A stretch of DNA of 64,000 nt from Betaproteobacteria bacterium UBA1934 (GTDB lineage Bacteria; Pseudomonadota; Gammaproteobacteria; Burkholderiales; Rhodocyclaceae): assembly GCA_002337055.1 (NCBI GenBank), contig DDFG01000004.1, forward strand, positions 438,382 to 502,381, in the 5' to 3' direction. The notes under the pieces were generated by a model, which saw only the letters and a list, made by a program, of their open reading frames with translations, was not told where the DNA came from and searched no databases. The position numbers and the translations under genes were made by a program. Positions 33,810-41,437 of the stretch are shown one piece after another. Each line of letters begins with the position of its first letter. Within the stretch, counting starts at the first letter, position 1.

Positions 33810-35994
33810 GGTGCGGGCGCCAGCGGCGCAGCAAGAGCGAACTGCTTACCACCGACACGGAACTCAGTGCCATCGCGCCGCCCGCGACCACCGGGTTGAG
33901 CCACCCGAAAGCCGCCAGCGGAATACCCAACAGGTTGTAGATAAACGCAAAGAAAAGATTTTGCCTGATCTTGCCCAAGGTCTTTTGCGACAGATCAATT
34001 GCGTCGATCACGCCGGAAAGATCGTTCCGCACCAATGTCAGATCCGCCGCCTGCACCGCCACGTCGGAACCGGCACCAATCGCCAGGCTGACGTCGGCGG
34101 CGGCAAGCGCGGGCGCATCGTTGATGCCATCGCCCGCCATGGCGACAACCTGACCGCCCTGCTTCAGCGCCTGTACGGCAGCGGCCTTTTCGCCCGGCAA
34201 TATCCCTGCCCTGACCTCGTCGATGCCGGCTTCGGCCGCAATGGCGGCAGCGGTGCGAGGATTGTCGCCAGTCAACATGACGACCCAGATGCCGCGCCGG
34301 CGCAACGCCTCCACCGTCGCCCGCGAAGTCGAACGCAATGGATCGGCCACCGCCAGCCAGGCCAGCACGCCGCCCGTGTCCGCCAGTGCCACGACGGTCT
34401 TGCCGGCCGCCTGCCAGGCCGCGACGATCTGGGCATCCGCTTGTGTCAAATTGTCGGCCATCGCCCACTCGGGTTTGCCCAGACGCACATCGCGCCCCTC
34501 CACTCGCCCCGAGACGCCATGTCCGGCGTGTGCCTGAAATGTCTCGACCGGGGGCAACGCCACCTCACCGGCCGCCGCCAGCAGGGCGCGCCCAAGGGGG
34601 TGCTCGGAGCCGCGCTCCAACGCTGCCGCCAGCCGTATTGCCTCATCGCGGGGGACGCCAACGGCATGCACATCGGTCAAGGTGGGATGCCCAAGGGTCA
34701 GCGTGCCGGTTTTGTCGACCGCCAGCACCGTGATTTTCTCGGCTCTCTCCAGCGCCTCGGCATTCTTGACGAGGATACCCGCCTTGGCCCCCTGCCCGGC
34801 GCCGACCATGATCGCGGTCGGTGTCGCCAGGCCCAGCGCGCACGGACAGGCAATCACCAGCACCGCCACGGCATTCACCACCGCTTGCGATAAATCGCCG
34901 GAATACAGCCACCAGCCAACGAAAGTCAGCAAAGCAATGACGCAGACCACCGGCACGAATACTGCCGAAATGCGGTCCGCCAAGCGTTGTACCGGTGCCT
35001 TCGAGCCTTGCGCTTCGCCCACTTGACGAATGATGCCCGCCAGGAGCGTTTGTTGCCCCACCCCGGTCGCCCGGCAGCGCAGCATGCCGTCGGCGTTGTT
35101 CGTAGCGGCAAACACGGCGTCGCCACATGATTTAGGCACCGGCATGCTCTCGCCGGTGAGCATGGCTTCGTCGACATGCGACTGGCCGTCGATGATGGCT
35201 CCGTCCACGGGAATGCTCTCTCCCGCCCGCACGATAAAGATGTCGCCCGGCATCAGGGTGTCGACGGCAACCTCGACCACCTCGCCGGAGGGACGCTCGA
35301 CACGTGCCTGCTTGGGTTGCAGGCGTATCAGCGCCTCGATTGCCTCCGACGTGCGTGCCTTGGCGCGCGCTTCGAGCAACTTGCCCATCAGCACCAGCGT
35401 AATGACGGCGGCGCCCCCCTCGAAATAGACGTGTTGTCCGTTCCCGACCAGGGTCACCAGCGTGGAATAGGTCCATGCCATGGTTGTACCCAGCACAACA
35501 AGCACGTCCATGTTGGCGCCCCCGCCCCGCAAGGCACGCCAGGCGCCACTGTAAAATCGCGCGCCGATCCAGAACTGGACCGGCGTGGCGAGCAGCCATT
35601 GCAGGCCACGCGGCAGTTCGGCGTGGCTGCCGACCAGCATCCAGGCCATCTGTCCGACGAGAGGCAGCGTCAGCACACAGGCCACCCAGAAGCGGCGCAG
35701 TTCGGTCGCCGCCTCCTGAGCTTTACGCGCCTTCTCTTCCTCGCGCGCCCGTTCGTCGGCCGGCCGGGCGCTGAAACCGGCGCGGCTGACCGCCGCCACG
35801 ACATCATCGAGAGTCTTGTCGCCGGAAAGCCGCACGCGCGCCCGTTCGCTGGCCAGATTGACGCTCGCTTCGACGCCGGGCATGCGATTGAGCACCTTTT
35901 CCAGGCGGGCAGAACAGGCGGCGCAGGTCATCCCGCCGATAGCGAGCTCGGCGATTTGAGGTACAGAAAGTCGGTTCGTCTCAATCGATTCCAT
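33712..35994 (-). CDS. copA: Cu+-translocating P1B-type ATPase
   Basis: A 760-residue ATPase pumping Cu+ out of the cytoplasm. In order: one N-terminal HMA domain (GMTCAAC, about 21-27), TM helices, phosphatase loop TGE (280-282), the Cu-binding CPC (383-385), phosphorylation site DKTGT (Asp427), SEHPLGRA in the nucleotide domain and the hinge GDGINDAPALA. The C-terminal YN and MALSS motifs fit P1B-1. Position beside a TauE/SafE gene, hemN and fnr recalls ccoI of cytochrome cbb3 assembly clusters, so a CcoI-type role is an alternative. The last 35 residues are a non-conserved tail. Confidence 0.9.
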   Translation of the reverse strand: MESIETNRLSVPQIAELAIGGMTCAACSARLEKVLNRMPGVEASVNLASERARVRLSGDKTLDDVVAAVSRAGFSARPADERAREEEKARKAQEAATELRRFWVACVLTLPLVGQMAWMLVGSHAELPRGLQWLLATPVQFWIGARFYSGAWRALRGGGANMDVLVVLGTTMAWTYSTLVTLVGNGQHVYFEGGAAVITLVLMGKLLEARAKARTSEAIEALIRLQPKQARVERPSGEVVEVAVDTLMPGDIFIVRAGESIPVDGAIIDGQSHVDEAMLTGESMPVPKSCGDAVFAATNNADGMLRCRATGVGQQTLLAGIIRQVGEAQGSKAPVQRLADRISAVFVPVVCVIALLTFVGWWLYSGDLSQAVVNAVAVLVIACPCALGLATPTAIMVGAGQGAKAGILVKNAEALERAEKITVLAVDKTGTLTLGHPTLTDVHAVGVPRDEAIRLAAALERGSEHPLGRALLAAAGEVALPPVETFQAHAGHGVSGRVEGRDVRLGKPEWAMADNLTQADAQIVAAWQAAGKTVVALADTGGVLAWLAVADPLRSTSRATVEALRRRGIWVVMLTGDNPRTAAAIAAEAGIDEVRAGILPGEKAAAVQALKQGGQVVAMAGDGINDAPALAAADVSLAIGAGSDVAVQAADLTLVRNDLSGVIDAIDLSQKTLGKIRQNLFFAFIYNLLGIPLAAFGWLNPVVAGGAMALSSVSVVSSSLLLRRWRPHRGEGFEKGHRKPGSDADAGLHPFGDRPGDRRQ

Positions 35995-36006
35995 ATTCCA
36001 TTCTTC

Positions 36007-36681
36007 TCACAGTGACTGCGCCAGTTGCCAGCAGCCCCATAAACCGTAAAGCCCGAAAGCGAGAACCAAGACTCCCGCCAACCCGCGTAGCCAGCGCTGA
36101 CGAACCACCGCCTGCATCGTGGTCAGCAATACGCCGGCCAACAGGAGATTGGGCAGGGTGCCCAGCCCAAAGGCCAGCATGGTCAGCGTACCTTTCGCGG
36201 GCGAGCCGCTCGCCATTGCCGTCGTCAATGCACTGTAGACCAAACCGCATGGCAACCAGCCCCACAGCGCGCCCAAAGGTAAGGCCTGGCGCCAATTCCG
36301 CACGGGCAGGTAACGGCGGGTCAGCGGCTGCAAGCGCCTCCAAAAGCGGCCGCCCAATGCCTCCAGAAGAGCCAGCGGACGTACCGCGCCGAGTAAATAA
36401 GCCCCCATTGCAATCAGCATCAGGTTGGCCACGACAAAGAGGAGCAGACGCCCCGGCCACTGAGCCGCCACCGCGACCCCCTCACCCACCCAGCCGGCCA
36501 ACGCGCCTGCTACGCAGTAGGAGAAAATACGGCCTGCGTTGTAGGCAAGTTGCAGAGAAAGGCGACCGGATTGCCCCAGCGACAGCGCGCCGACCATGCC
36601 GCCGCACATGCCAATGCAATGCACGCCGCCAAGAAGGCCGACCACGAACAGCGAAATTTCGGTGGAACCGAGCATGGCCAT
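36007..36681 (-). CDS. TauE/SafE-type membrane protein (cytochrome-oxidase-assembly neighbour)
   Basis: A 224-residue polytopic protein with six or so TM helices. GVHCIGMCGGMVGAL near the N terminus is the hallmark of this subgroup (DsbD/SafE-like, often beside ccoI/ccoS). Its function is probably copper or thiol handling during oxidase maturation; this is not established. A start six bases downstream (MLGSTEIS) is equally possible, as no clear ribosome site is visible. It ends 12 bp before the Cu+ ATPase start. Confidence 0.8.
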   Translation of the reverse strand: MAMLGSTEISLFVVGLLGGVHCIGMCGGMVGALSLGQSGRLSLQLAYNAGRIFSYCVAGALAGWVGEGVAVAAQWPGRLLLFVVANLMLIAMGAYLLGAVRPLALLEALGGRFWRRLQPLTRRYLPVRNWRQALPLGALWGWLPCGLVYSALTTAMASGSPAKGTLTMLAFGLGTLPNLLLAGVLLTTMQAVVRQRWLRGLAGVLVLAFGLYGLWGCWQLAQSL

Positions 36682-36743
36682 GCGATCCGGGAGAATCCAG
36701 CCGCCAGTTTACCGCGTTTGCGGCCGCCTCTGGCGGAGCCCGT

Positions 36744-38138
36744 TCAGATCACTTTGGAGTAGCGGGTGCGTTGGCGATCCGCCCGCAGATAACGGTCGAA
36801 TATCATCGAAATCGCCCGCACCAGCATGCGCCCCGGCGGCAGGACGGTGATCCAGTCGCGGTCGACACGAACCAGTCCGGCCTTCGCCAACTCGCGCAGG
36901 TCTTCCAGTTCGGCGGCGAAATACGATTCGAATTCGATCAGATGCGCCGCCTCGATCGATTCGATCGACAACTCGAAGTGGCACATCAGCGCCTGGATGA
37001 TCGAGCGCCGCAGGATATCATCCGCATTCAGCTCGATGCCGCGCACGATAGGCAGCAGATTGTTGTCCAGCCGGTCGTAGTATTCGTCCAGTGTCTTGAC
37101 GTTCTGACAGTAGGTCGGCCCGACCTTGCTGATGGCCGAAATGCCGAAAGCCATCAGGTCGCAATCCGCATAGGTCGAGTAGCCCTGGAAATTGCGGTGC
37201 AGGCGGGCTTGGCGCTGCGCCACGGCCAGTTCATCGTCGGGCTTGGCAAAGTGATCCATGCCGATATAAACATAGCCGGCCTCGATCAGCTTGCGGATTG
37301 CCAGCGCCAGAATCTGCAAGCGCGAATCCGCCGAGGGCAGATCGGCTTCGAGAATGCGGCGCTGCGGCTTGAACAGGCTGGGCAGGTGCGCGTAATTGTA
37401 GATCGACAGCCGGTCCGGGTTCATCGCCAGCACCCGTTCCAGGCTGCGGTTGAAACCCATCACGGTTTGCTTGGGCAAGCCGTAGATCAGGTCGATGGAG
37501 ATGGACTTGAACCCGTGAGCGCGTGCCGCATCGATGACGACAGCCGTTTCTTCCTCGCTCTGCACGCGATTAACGGCCCGCTGCACGCTTTCATCAAAAT
37601 CCTGCACACCGACGCTCATGCGGTTGAAGCCAAGTTCGCCAAGCAGTTTGACCGTATCGACGTCGACCTTGCGCGGATCAACTTCGATTGAATACTCGCC
37701 GTTATCCAGCAGACGGAAGTGCTTCCGGGTCGCCTCCATCAGCTGCCGCATTTCGTCGTGCGACAGGAAGGTAGGCGTGCCGCCGCCCCAATGCAACTGA
37801 ATCACATCGTGCGCGCCATCCAGGCACTCAGCCTGCAAGGCGATTTCCTTAGCCAGATACTTCAGGTACTTTGCACTGCGACCGTGATCCTTGGTAATGA
37901 TCTTGTTGCAGGCGCAGTAGTAGCAGATGGTGTTACAGAACGGGATGTGGAAGTATAATGAGAGCGGTCGGCTAATCGCGCCGATATTGCGTTTGCCCAG
38001 CCAGAGACGGTAGGCGTCGGCATCAAATGCCTCGACGAAACGGTCTGCGGTCGGGTAAGAGGTGTAACGAGGACCATTGACGTCGAACTGACGGATAATC
38101 CGCGGGTCGAAAACAAGGTTCTCTGTAGCAAAGTTCAT
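36744..38138 (-). CDS. hemN: Oxygen-independent coproporphyrinogen III oxidase
   Basis: A 464-residue radical-SAM enzyme that converts coproporphyrinogen III to protoporphyrinogen IX without O2. The cluster motif CNTICYYCAC gives CxxxCxxC, and NGPRYTSYPTA and LHWGGGTPTFLS are typical HemN. Two starts are possible: ATG 38138 (used here, MNFATENLV) or GTG 38150. The gene diverges from fnr across an FNR box, consistent with anaerobic induction. Confidence 0.95.
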   Translation of the reverse strand: MNFATENLVFDPRIIRQFDVNGPRYTSYPTADRFVEAFDADAYRLWLGKRNIGAISRPLSLYFHIPFCNTICYYCACNKIITKDHGRSAKYLKYLAKEIALQAECLDGAHDVIQLHWGGGTPTFLSHDEMRQLMEATRKHFRLLDNGEYSIEVDPRKVDVDTVKLLGELGFNRMSVGVQDFDESVQRAVNRVQSEEETAVVIDAARAHGFKSISIDLIYGLPKQTVMGFNRSLERVLAMNPDRLSIYNYAHLPSLFKPQRRILEADLPSADSRLQILALAIRKLIEAGYVYIGMDHFAKPDDELAVAQRQARLHRNFQGYSTYADCDLMAFGISAISKVGPTYCQNVKTLDEYYDRLDNNLLPIVRGIELNADDILRRSIIQALMCHFELSIESIEAAHLIEFESYFAAELEDLRELAKAGLVRVDRDWITVLPPGRMLVRAISMIFDRYLRADRQRTRYSKVI

Positions 38139-38194
38139 CAAATTGCGCACGCCTTAATGTGTGTGGATTATCCGATTGGAAGTTGGTTTCGTGC

Positions 38195-38208
38195 TTGACA
38201 TGGATCAA
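38195..38208. promoter_or_regulatory. FNR box between hemN and fnr
   Basis: TTGAC-ATGG-ATCAA matches the FNR consensus TTGAT-N4-ATCAA with a single mismatch. It lies 57 bp upstream of the hemN start and 18 bp upstream of the fnr start, a placement compatible with activation of hemN and autoregulation of fnr. Confidence 0.8.
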
Positions 38209-38225
38209 GCGCCCCAGAGTTGATC

Positions 38226-38966
38226 ATGCCATTGAAGTCTTCTGCCAGGCCCATGCCGCTACAGCTCATCAAAACCGCCTGCTCAAATTGCAATTTGCAT
38301 GAGCTGTGTCTGCCGCTCGGGCTGACACATACCGAAATGCAACGTCTCGACGATCTCGTCGCCGCCCGGCGCCGGGTAAAGCGTGGCGAGCACCTTTATC
38401 GTGCCGGACAGGCCTTCGATACCATCTACGCCATCCGCAGCGGTTTCTTCAAGACCGACGTGCTGATGGAAGACGGGCGGGACCAGGTCACCGGTTTCCA
38501 GATGACCGGCGAGCTGCTGGGCCTCGATGGCATCAGCACCGAATCGCACACCTGCAATGCGCTCGCGCTGGAAGACAGCGAAGTGTGCGTGATCCCGTTC
38601 TCTCACCTTGAAAGCCTCTCTCGTGAAATCCCGAACTTGCAAAAGCATTTTCACAAGGTGATGAGCCGCGAAATCGTGCGCGACCATGGCGTGATGCTGC
38701 TGCTCGGAACAATGCGCGCCGAGGAACGACTCGCCGCCTTTCTGCTGAACCTGTCGCAACGTTTTACCGCGCGCGGGTTCTCGCACGCCGAATTCTACCT
38801 GCGCATGACGCGGGAAGAAATCGGCAGTTACCTTGGCCTCAAGTTCGAGACCGTCTCGCGCGCCTTTTCGCGCTTTCAGGACGAAGGCCTGGTCGCGGTG
38901 CAGCAGAAGCATATCCGCATTCTCAACATCCCCGGTCTCAAGAAGGTTATGCATCACCAGAGCTAA
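38226..38966 (+). CDS. fnr: FNR-type oxygen-sensing transcription regulator
   Basis: A 246-residue Crp/Fnr protein. The N-terminal cluster CSNCNLHELC has the Cx2Cx5C spacing of E. coli FNR Cys20/23/29. The later single cysteine that completes a [4Fe-4S] ligand set is present in SHTCNALALEDSEVC. The C-terminal HTH contains REEIGSYLGLKFETVSRAFSRFQ, where E..SR matches the FNR-type recognition helix (ESRxx). It should bind TTGAT-N4-ATCAA in anoxia. ATG 38226 is preferred; a TTG lies six bases upstream. Confidence 0.93.
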   Translation: MPLKSSARPMPLQLIKTACSNCNLHELCLPLGLTHTEMQRLDDLVAARRRVKRGEHLYRAGQAFDTIYAIRSGFFKTDVLMEDGRDQVTGFQMTGELLGLDGISTESHTCNALALEDSEVCVIPFSHLESLSREIPNLQKHFHKVMSREIVRDHGVMLLLGTMRAEERLAAFLLNLSQRFTARGFSHAEFYLRMTREEIGSYLGLKFETVSRAFSRFQDEGLVAVQQKHIRILNIPGLKKVMHHQS

Positions 38967-38972
38967 GCCAGC

Positions 38973-39353
38973 TTATATCAGCCAGGGGTTGCGCGTCAGC
39001 GCGGCACCGACTATGTAGCCAAACGAAAGCAGCGCCAGTACCAGCGCAACGGTTCGCGCCGCCCGGCTCTTGCCTCGCTTGAGCGCGATCGTGCCAAACC
39101 CGATATAGAGCAGGAGAGCAATTACCTTGGCGGTCAACCACGGCTGTTCGAAGGGCCATTGATGCGACCAGGCCGCCAGGGCCAGCGCGGAAACCAGCAA
39201 AAGCGTGTCGACCACATGCGGCGTAAACCGCACCCACGTGCGTCCCAGCTTCTCCGGTGCGGTCAGCATCCAGAAACCGCGCGTCAAAAAACCCAGACCG
39301 GAAAGGACAACACAGGTCAAATGAAAGTGCTTGATAGCGATATATGCGTTCAT
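38973..39353 (-). CDS. SirB-family membrane protein
   Basis: A 126-residue protein with four predicted TM helices starting MNAYIAIKHFHLTCVVLSGLGF, matching SirB2-like proteins whose function is unresolved. It is the last gene of the hemerythrin-DUF2249-polytopic-protein operon: its start overlaps the end of the upstream gene by four bases. It ends six bases from the convergent fnr stop. Confidence 0.75.
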   Translation of the reverse strand: MNAYIAIKHFHLTCVVLSGLGFLTRGFWMLTAPEKLGRTWVRFTPHVVDTLLLVSALALAAWSHQWPFEQPWLTAKVIALLLYIGFGTIALKRGKSRAARTVALVLALLSFGYIVGAALTRNPWLI

Positions 39354-40615
39354 GCCGAGTTCGAGAGAGTTTGCCGATAGCGCCGAACAGCGAGCAGGAG
39401 GTTACGCTCAAGCCAGATGCCGTTCACGAGCAAACTCAGACCCGCCAGACGGGAAAAAGATTCCGGCCAGAAGGTTGCCATCATGCAAAGTGCTACCGAA
39501 GCCGCATGCATTTTCATTTGCACGCCCATCGGACGGTCTGCCAGAAGTTTGCCGACGTGGGAAAGCACACCGCGCTGCTGCAAATCCAGCCAGAGCAAAA
39601 AGGGCACGATACGATAGAGCATGCCGACTATCAGCGAAACAAAACCGCCCAGTCCGAGCACCACACCGAACAGGATCGCCATGACCGAACCATCCACCCA
39701 GTCCGGCATGAGCGCGCTTAGCGGCAGCAAGACAAAAGCCAGCAGCGCGGCCATCAGACCTCCTTGCCAAAGGCGCGACGGGGCATCCCATCGCGCACGT
39801 CGCCTTTGCCGCTGCAAATTCAGGGTCACCAACGCAAAAGCTGCTCCCCCGCCAGCCATACACCATTCCGCCATCTTCGCCAGCATTGACCAGCCGCCCC
39901 AGAGAGCCACGCTCTCGATCAATGCCAAAAAAACCAATAAGGGCGGCAACCACCAACTGAAGCGGGCGCGATAGGCCGGTGTCAGTTGAAACATCGGCAC
40001 CACCACATACGACACCGCCGCCAGCAACACCCCAGCCCATGCCGCCAGGCCCCAACCGGCGTGGAGATCGGTCAACTCCATCAGTGGCCATGTCCAGCCG
40101 CGCCAAATCGCCAACGCCAGCGAGACGCCCAGTCCGGCAACGCCCGCAATACCGAAAAGCGAGAGCTTGATGCCGGCGATAGTCGGACTAGTCACCGGCA
40201 CAGGCCAGAGCGCGACACCAGCTGCCACAATGAACAAACCGACCGCGCCGGCAAGCAGGCTCGCCGCCCAAGGAAACGCCTCCGCAGCGCCGAGAAAGGC
40301 GGCCACCAGCAATAGCGTGCCTAGGCACAACGCACCGTGCAGGCAAACCAACCAGAACCGCGAAGATGGCAGGTTGGCGCCGGCAACGACCGGCAGGATC
40401 TGGATCAAGGCACCCAGCATGGTCATCAGCATGAAGCCGATGGTGAGCAGATGGGTGAATGCGAGACTGGCCGGCATCCAGCGCGAGGTAAAGACTTCCT
40501 CACCTGCAAACAGCATGAGGACACCCGCACCTGCTAGAAAAAGCGGCGCCGTCAGCAGGAAGCGCAACGGTGCCCAAAGGGGCGGCGCCCGCTCAAACGA
40601 CAGCAGCGACTGCAT
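39350..40615 (-). CDS. Polytopic membrane protein with conserved histidines, family not recognised
   Basis: A 421-residue protein with about twelve predicted TM helices. Histidines sit inside or beside helices (SLAFTHLLTIGFMLMTML, LHGAL, DLHAGWG, VLSHVGKLL, MKMHAASVAL), which suggests possible heme binding, as in heme-copper-oxidase-like or NnrS-like proteins; I cannot assign it firmly. It lies between DUF2249 (23-bp overlap) and SirB2 in a presumed FNR-controlled operon, so an anaerobic or nitrogen-oxide related role is plausible. Confidence 0.6.
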   Translation of the reverse strand: MQSLLSFERAPPLWAPLRFLLTAPLFLAGAGVLMLFAGEEVFTSRWMPASLAFTHLLTIGFMLMTMLGALIQILPVVAGANLPSSRFWLVCLHGALCLGTLLLVAAFLGAAEAFPWAASLLAGAVGLFIVAAGVALWPVPVTSPTIAGIKLSLFGIAGVAGLGVSLALAIWRGWTWPLMELTDLHAGWGLAAWAGVLLAAVSYVVVPMFQLTPAYRARFSWWLPPLLVFLALIESVALWGGWSMLAKMAEWCMAGGGAAFALVTLNLQRQRRRARWDAPSRLWQGGLMAALLAFVLLPLSALMPDWVDGSVMAILFGVVLGLGGFVSLIVGMLYRIVPFLLWLDLQQRGVLSHVGKLLADRPMGVQMKMHAASVALCMMATFWPESFSRLAGLSLLVNGIWLERNLLLAVRRYRQTLSNSA

Positions 40616-40841
40616 TTTTCCAGATCAGGATTTCAAAAGTGCCGTCGTCAGTCAGCCGGGATTCGTAGATGTAGCCGTTCTGGCGCAGTGCTTTGAACAG
40701 CGGATGTGGTTCGCGGAAAAGCAACAGCTGCAGGCGCCGCCCGTCCGGCAAGCTGTCGAGCGCATCCATGGTTTGCACGAATGGTTCGGGCGGCTCCAGA
40801 TAGCGCGCATCGATGAGTTGGTGAACATCCTCCGTGTTCAC
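40593..40841 (-). CDS. DUF2249 protein
   Basis: An 82-residue protein with the DUF2249 core DARYLEPPEPFVQTMDALDSL and RLQLLLFREPHPLF, of unknown function but common beside hemerythrin-domain genes and nitric-oxide-related loci. The GTG at 40841 overlaps the hemerythrin stop (GTGA), so I take this start; the frame stays open upstream but inside the hemerythrin gene. The 3' end overlaps the polytopic membrane gene by 23 bases. Confidence 0.75.
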   Translation of the reverse strand: MNTEDVHQLIDARYLEPPEPFVQTMDALDSLPDGRRLQLLLFREPHPLFKALRQNGYIYESRLTDDGTFEILIWKNAVAAVV

Positions 40842-41284
40842 AACTGCCCGCCGCGCGTGCTCAAGGTTGCCGCCAATCCGGCAGGTTGCGTGCCAAGATG
40901 TTGATCGCACATGGGGTAGAGGATGTTCTCCTCCTTCATGTTGTGCTGCTGCATCATGACCACGAGCGTGTCGGTTACGCCCAGATAGGCATCGACATTG
41001 CTTTCGTCAAGGCTTGCAAGGCCTTCTTCCAGCAACCGGCGGATTTGCTCGTGCTCCATCCGCATCACGCGAGTCGGCCCCTGCGTCATACCGGTTGCCG
41101 CCTCAAAAGCCGGAAACAGAATCTCTTCCTCACCCTGGAAATGCGCCAGCATCGCCGCGCGAAAGCTGTCGAAAGCCCGTCGCGCGGCATCGACATCGCG
41201 CCCGCCGACGGCTTGTTCGACTGCCGCGAGCAGGTCGTCGCAATGGCGATGGTCTTCAGTCATCAAATCTCGAATCGAACTCAT
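40838..41284 (-). CDS. Hemerythrin-like domain protein
   Basis: A 148-residue soluble protein with the hemerythrin/HHE four-helix di-iron site: His12 in EDHRHCD, HxxxE at His48-Glu52 (HFQGE), His78 in MEHEQ, and HxxxE at His114-Glu118 (HNMKE). Such proteins bind O2 or NO or store iron. The upstream FNR box and downstream DUF2249 suggest an anaerobically induced O2/NO-handling operon. ATG at 41284 is followed by the normal family start MSSIRDLMTEDH. Confidence 0.88.
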   Translation of the reverse strand: MSSIRDLMTEDHRHCDDLLAAVEQAVGGRDVDAARRAFDSFRAAMLAHFQGEEEILFPAFEAATGMTQGPTRVMRMEHEQIRRLLEEGLASLDESNVDAYLGVTDTLVVMMQQHNMKEENILYPMCDQHLGTQPAGLAATLSTRGGQL

Positions 41285-41341
41285 GGGGTATCTTCCGGCA
41301 GTTGATGCACGGATTGTCACGGTGACGGGTATCCGCGGGCA

Positions 41342-41355
41342 TTGATTCCCATCAA
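41342..41355. promoter_or_regulatory. Perfect FNR box upstream of hemerythrin operon
   Basis: TTGAT-TCCC-ATCAA is an exact match to the FNR consensus. Its centre lies 64 bp upstream of the hemerythrin start on the minus strand. It also sits close to the terminator that follows phaC, so it is not part of phaC itself. Confidence 0.85.
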
Positions 41356-41374
41356 AAACACAGCGCACCAGCGC

Positions 41375-41410
41375 GAAAAAACCCTTTCACCCGCAAGGGC
41401 GAAAGGGTTT
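41375..41410 (-). terminator. Intrinsic terminator after phaC
   Basis: Read on the minus strand: AAACCCTTTCGCCC, a short loop, GGGTGAAAGGGTTT, followed by a run of Ts (TTTTTT at 41376-41381). Stem of about 13 bp with one interior mismatch. It closes the phaC transcript before the hemerythrin promoter. Confidence 0.85.
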
Positions 41411-41437
41411 GATGTGAGTGACGCCGTTGTTACCGGT

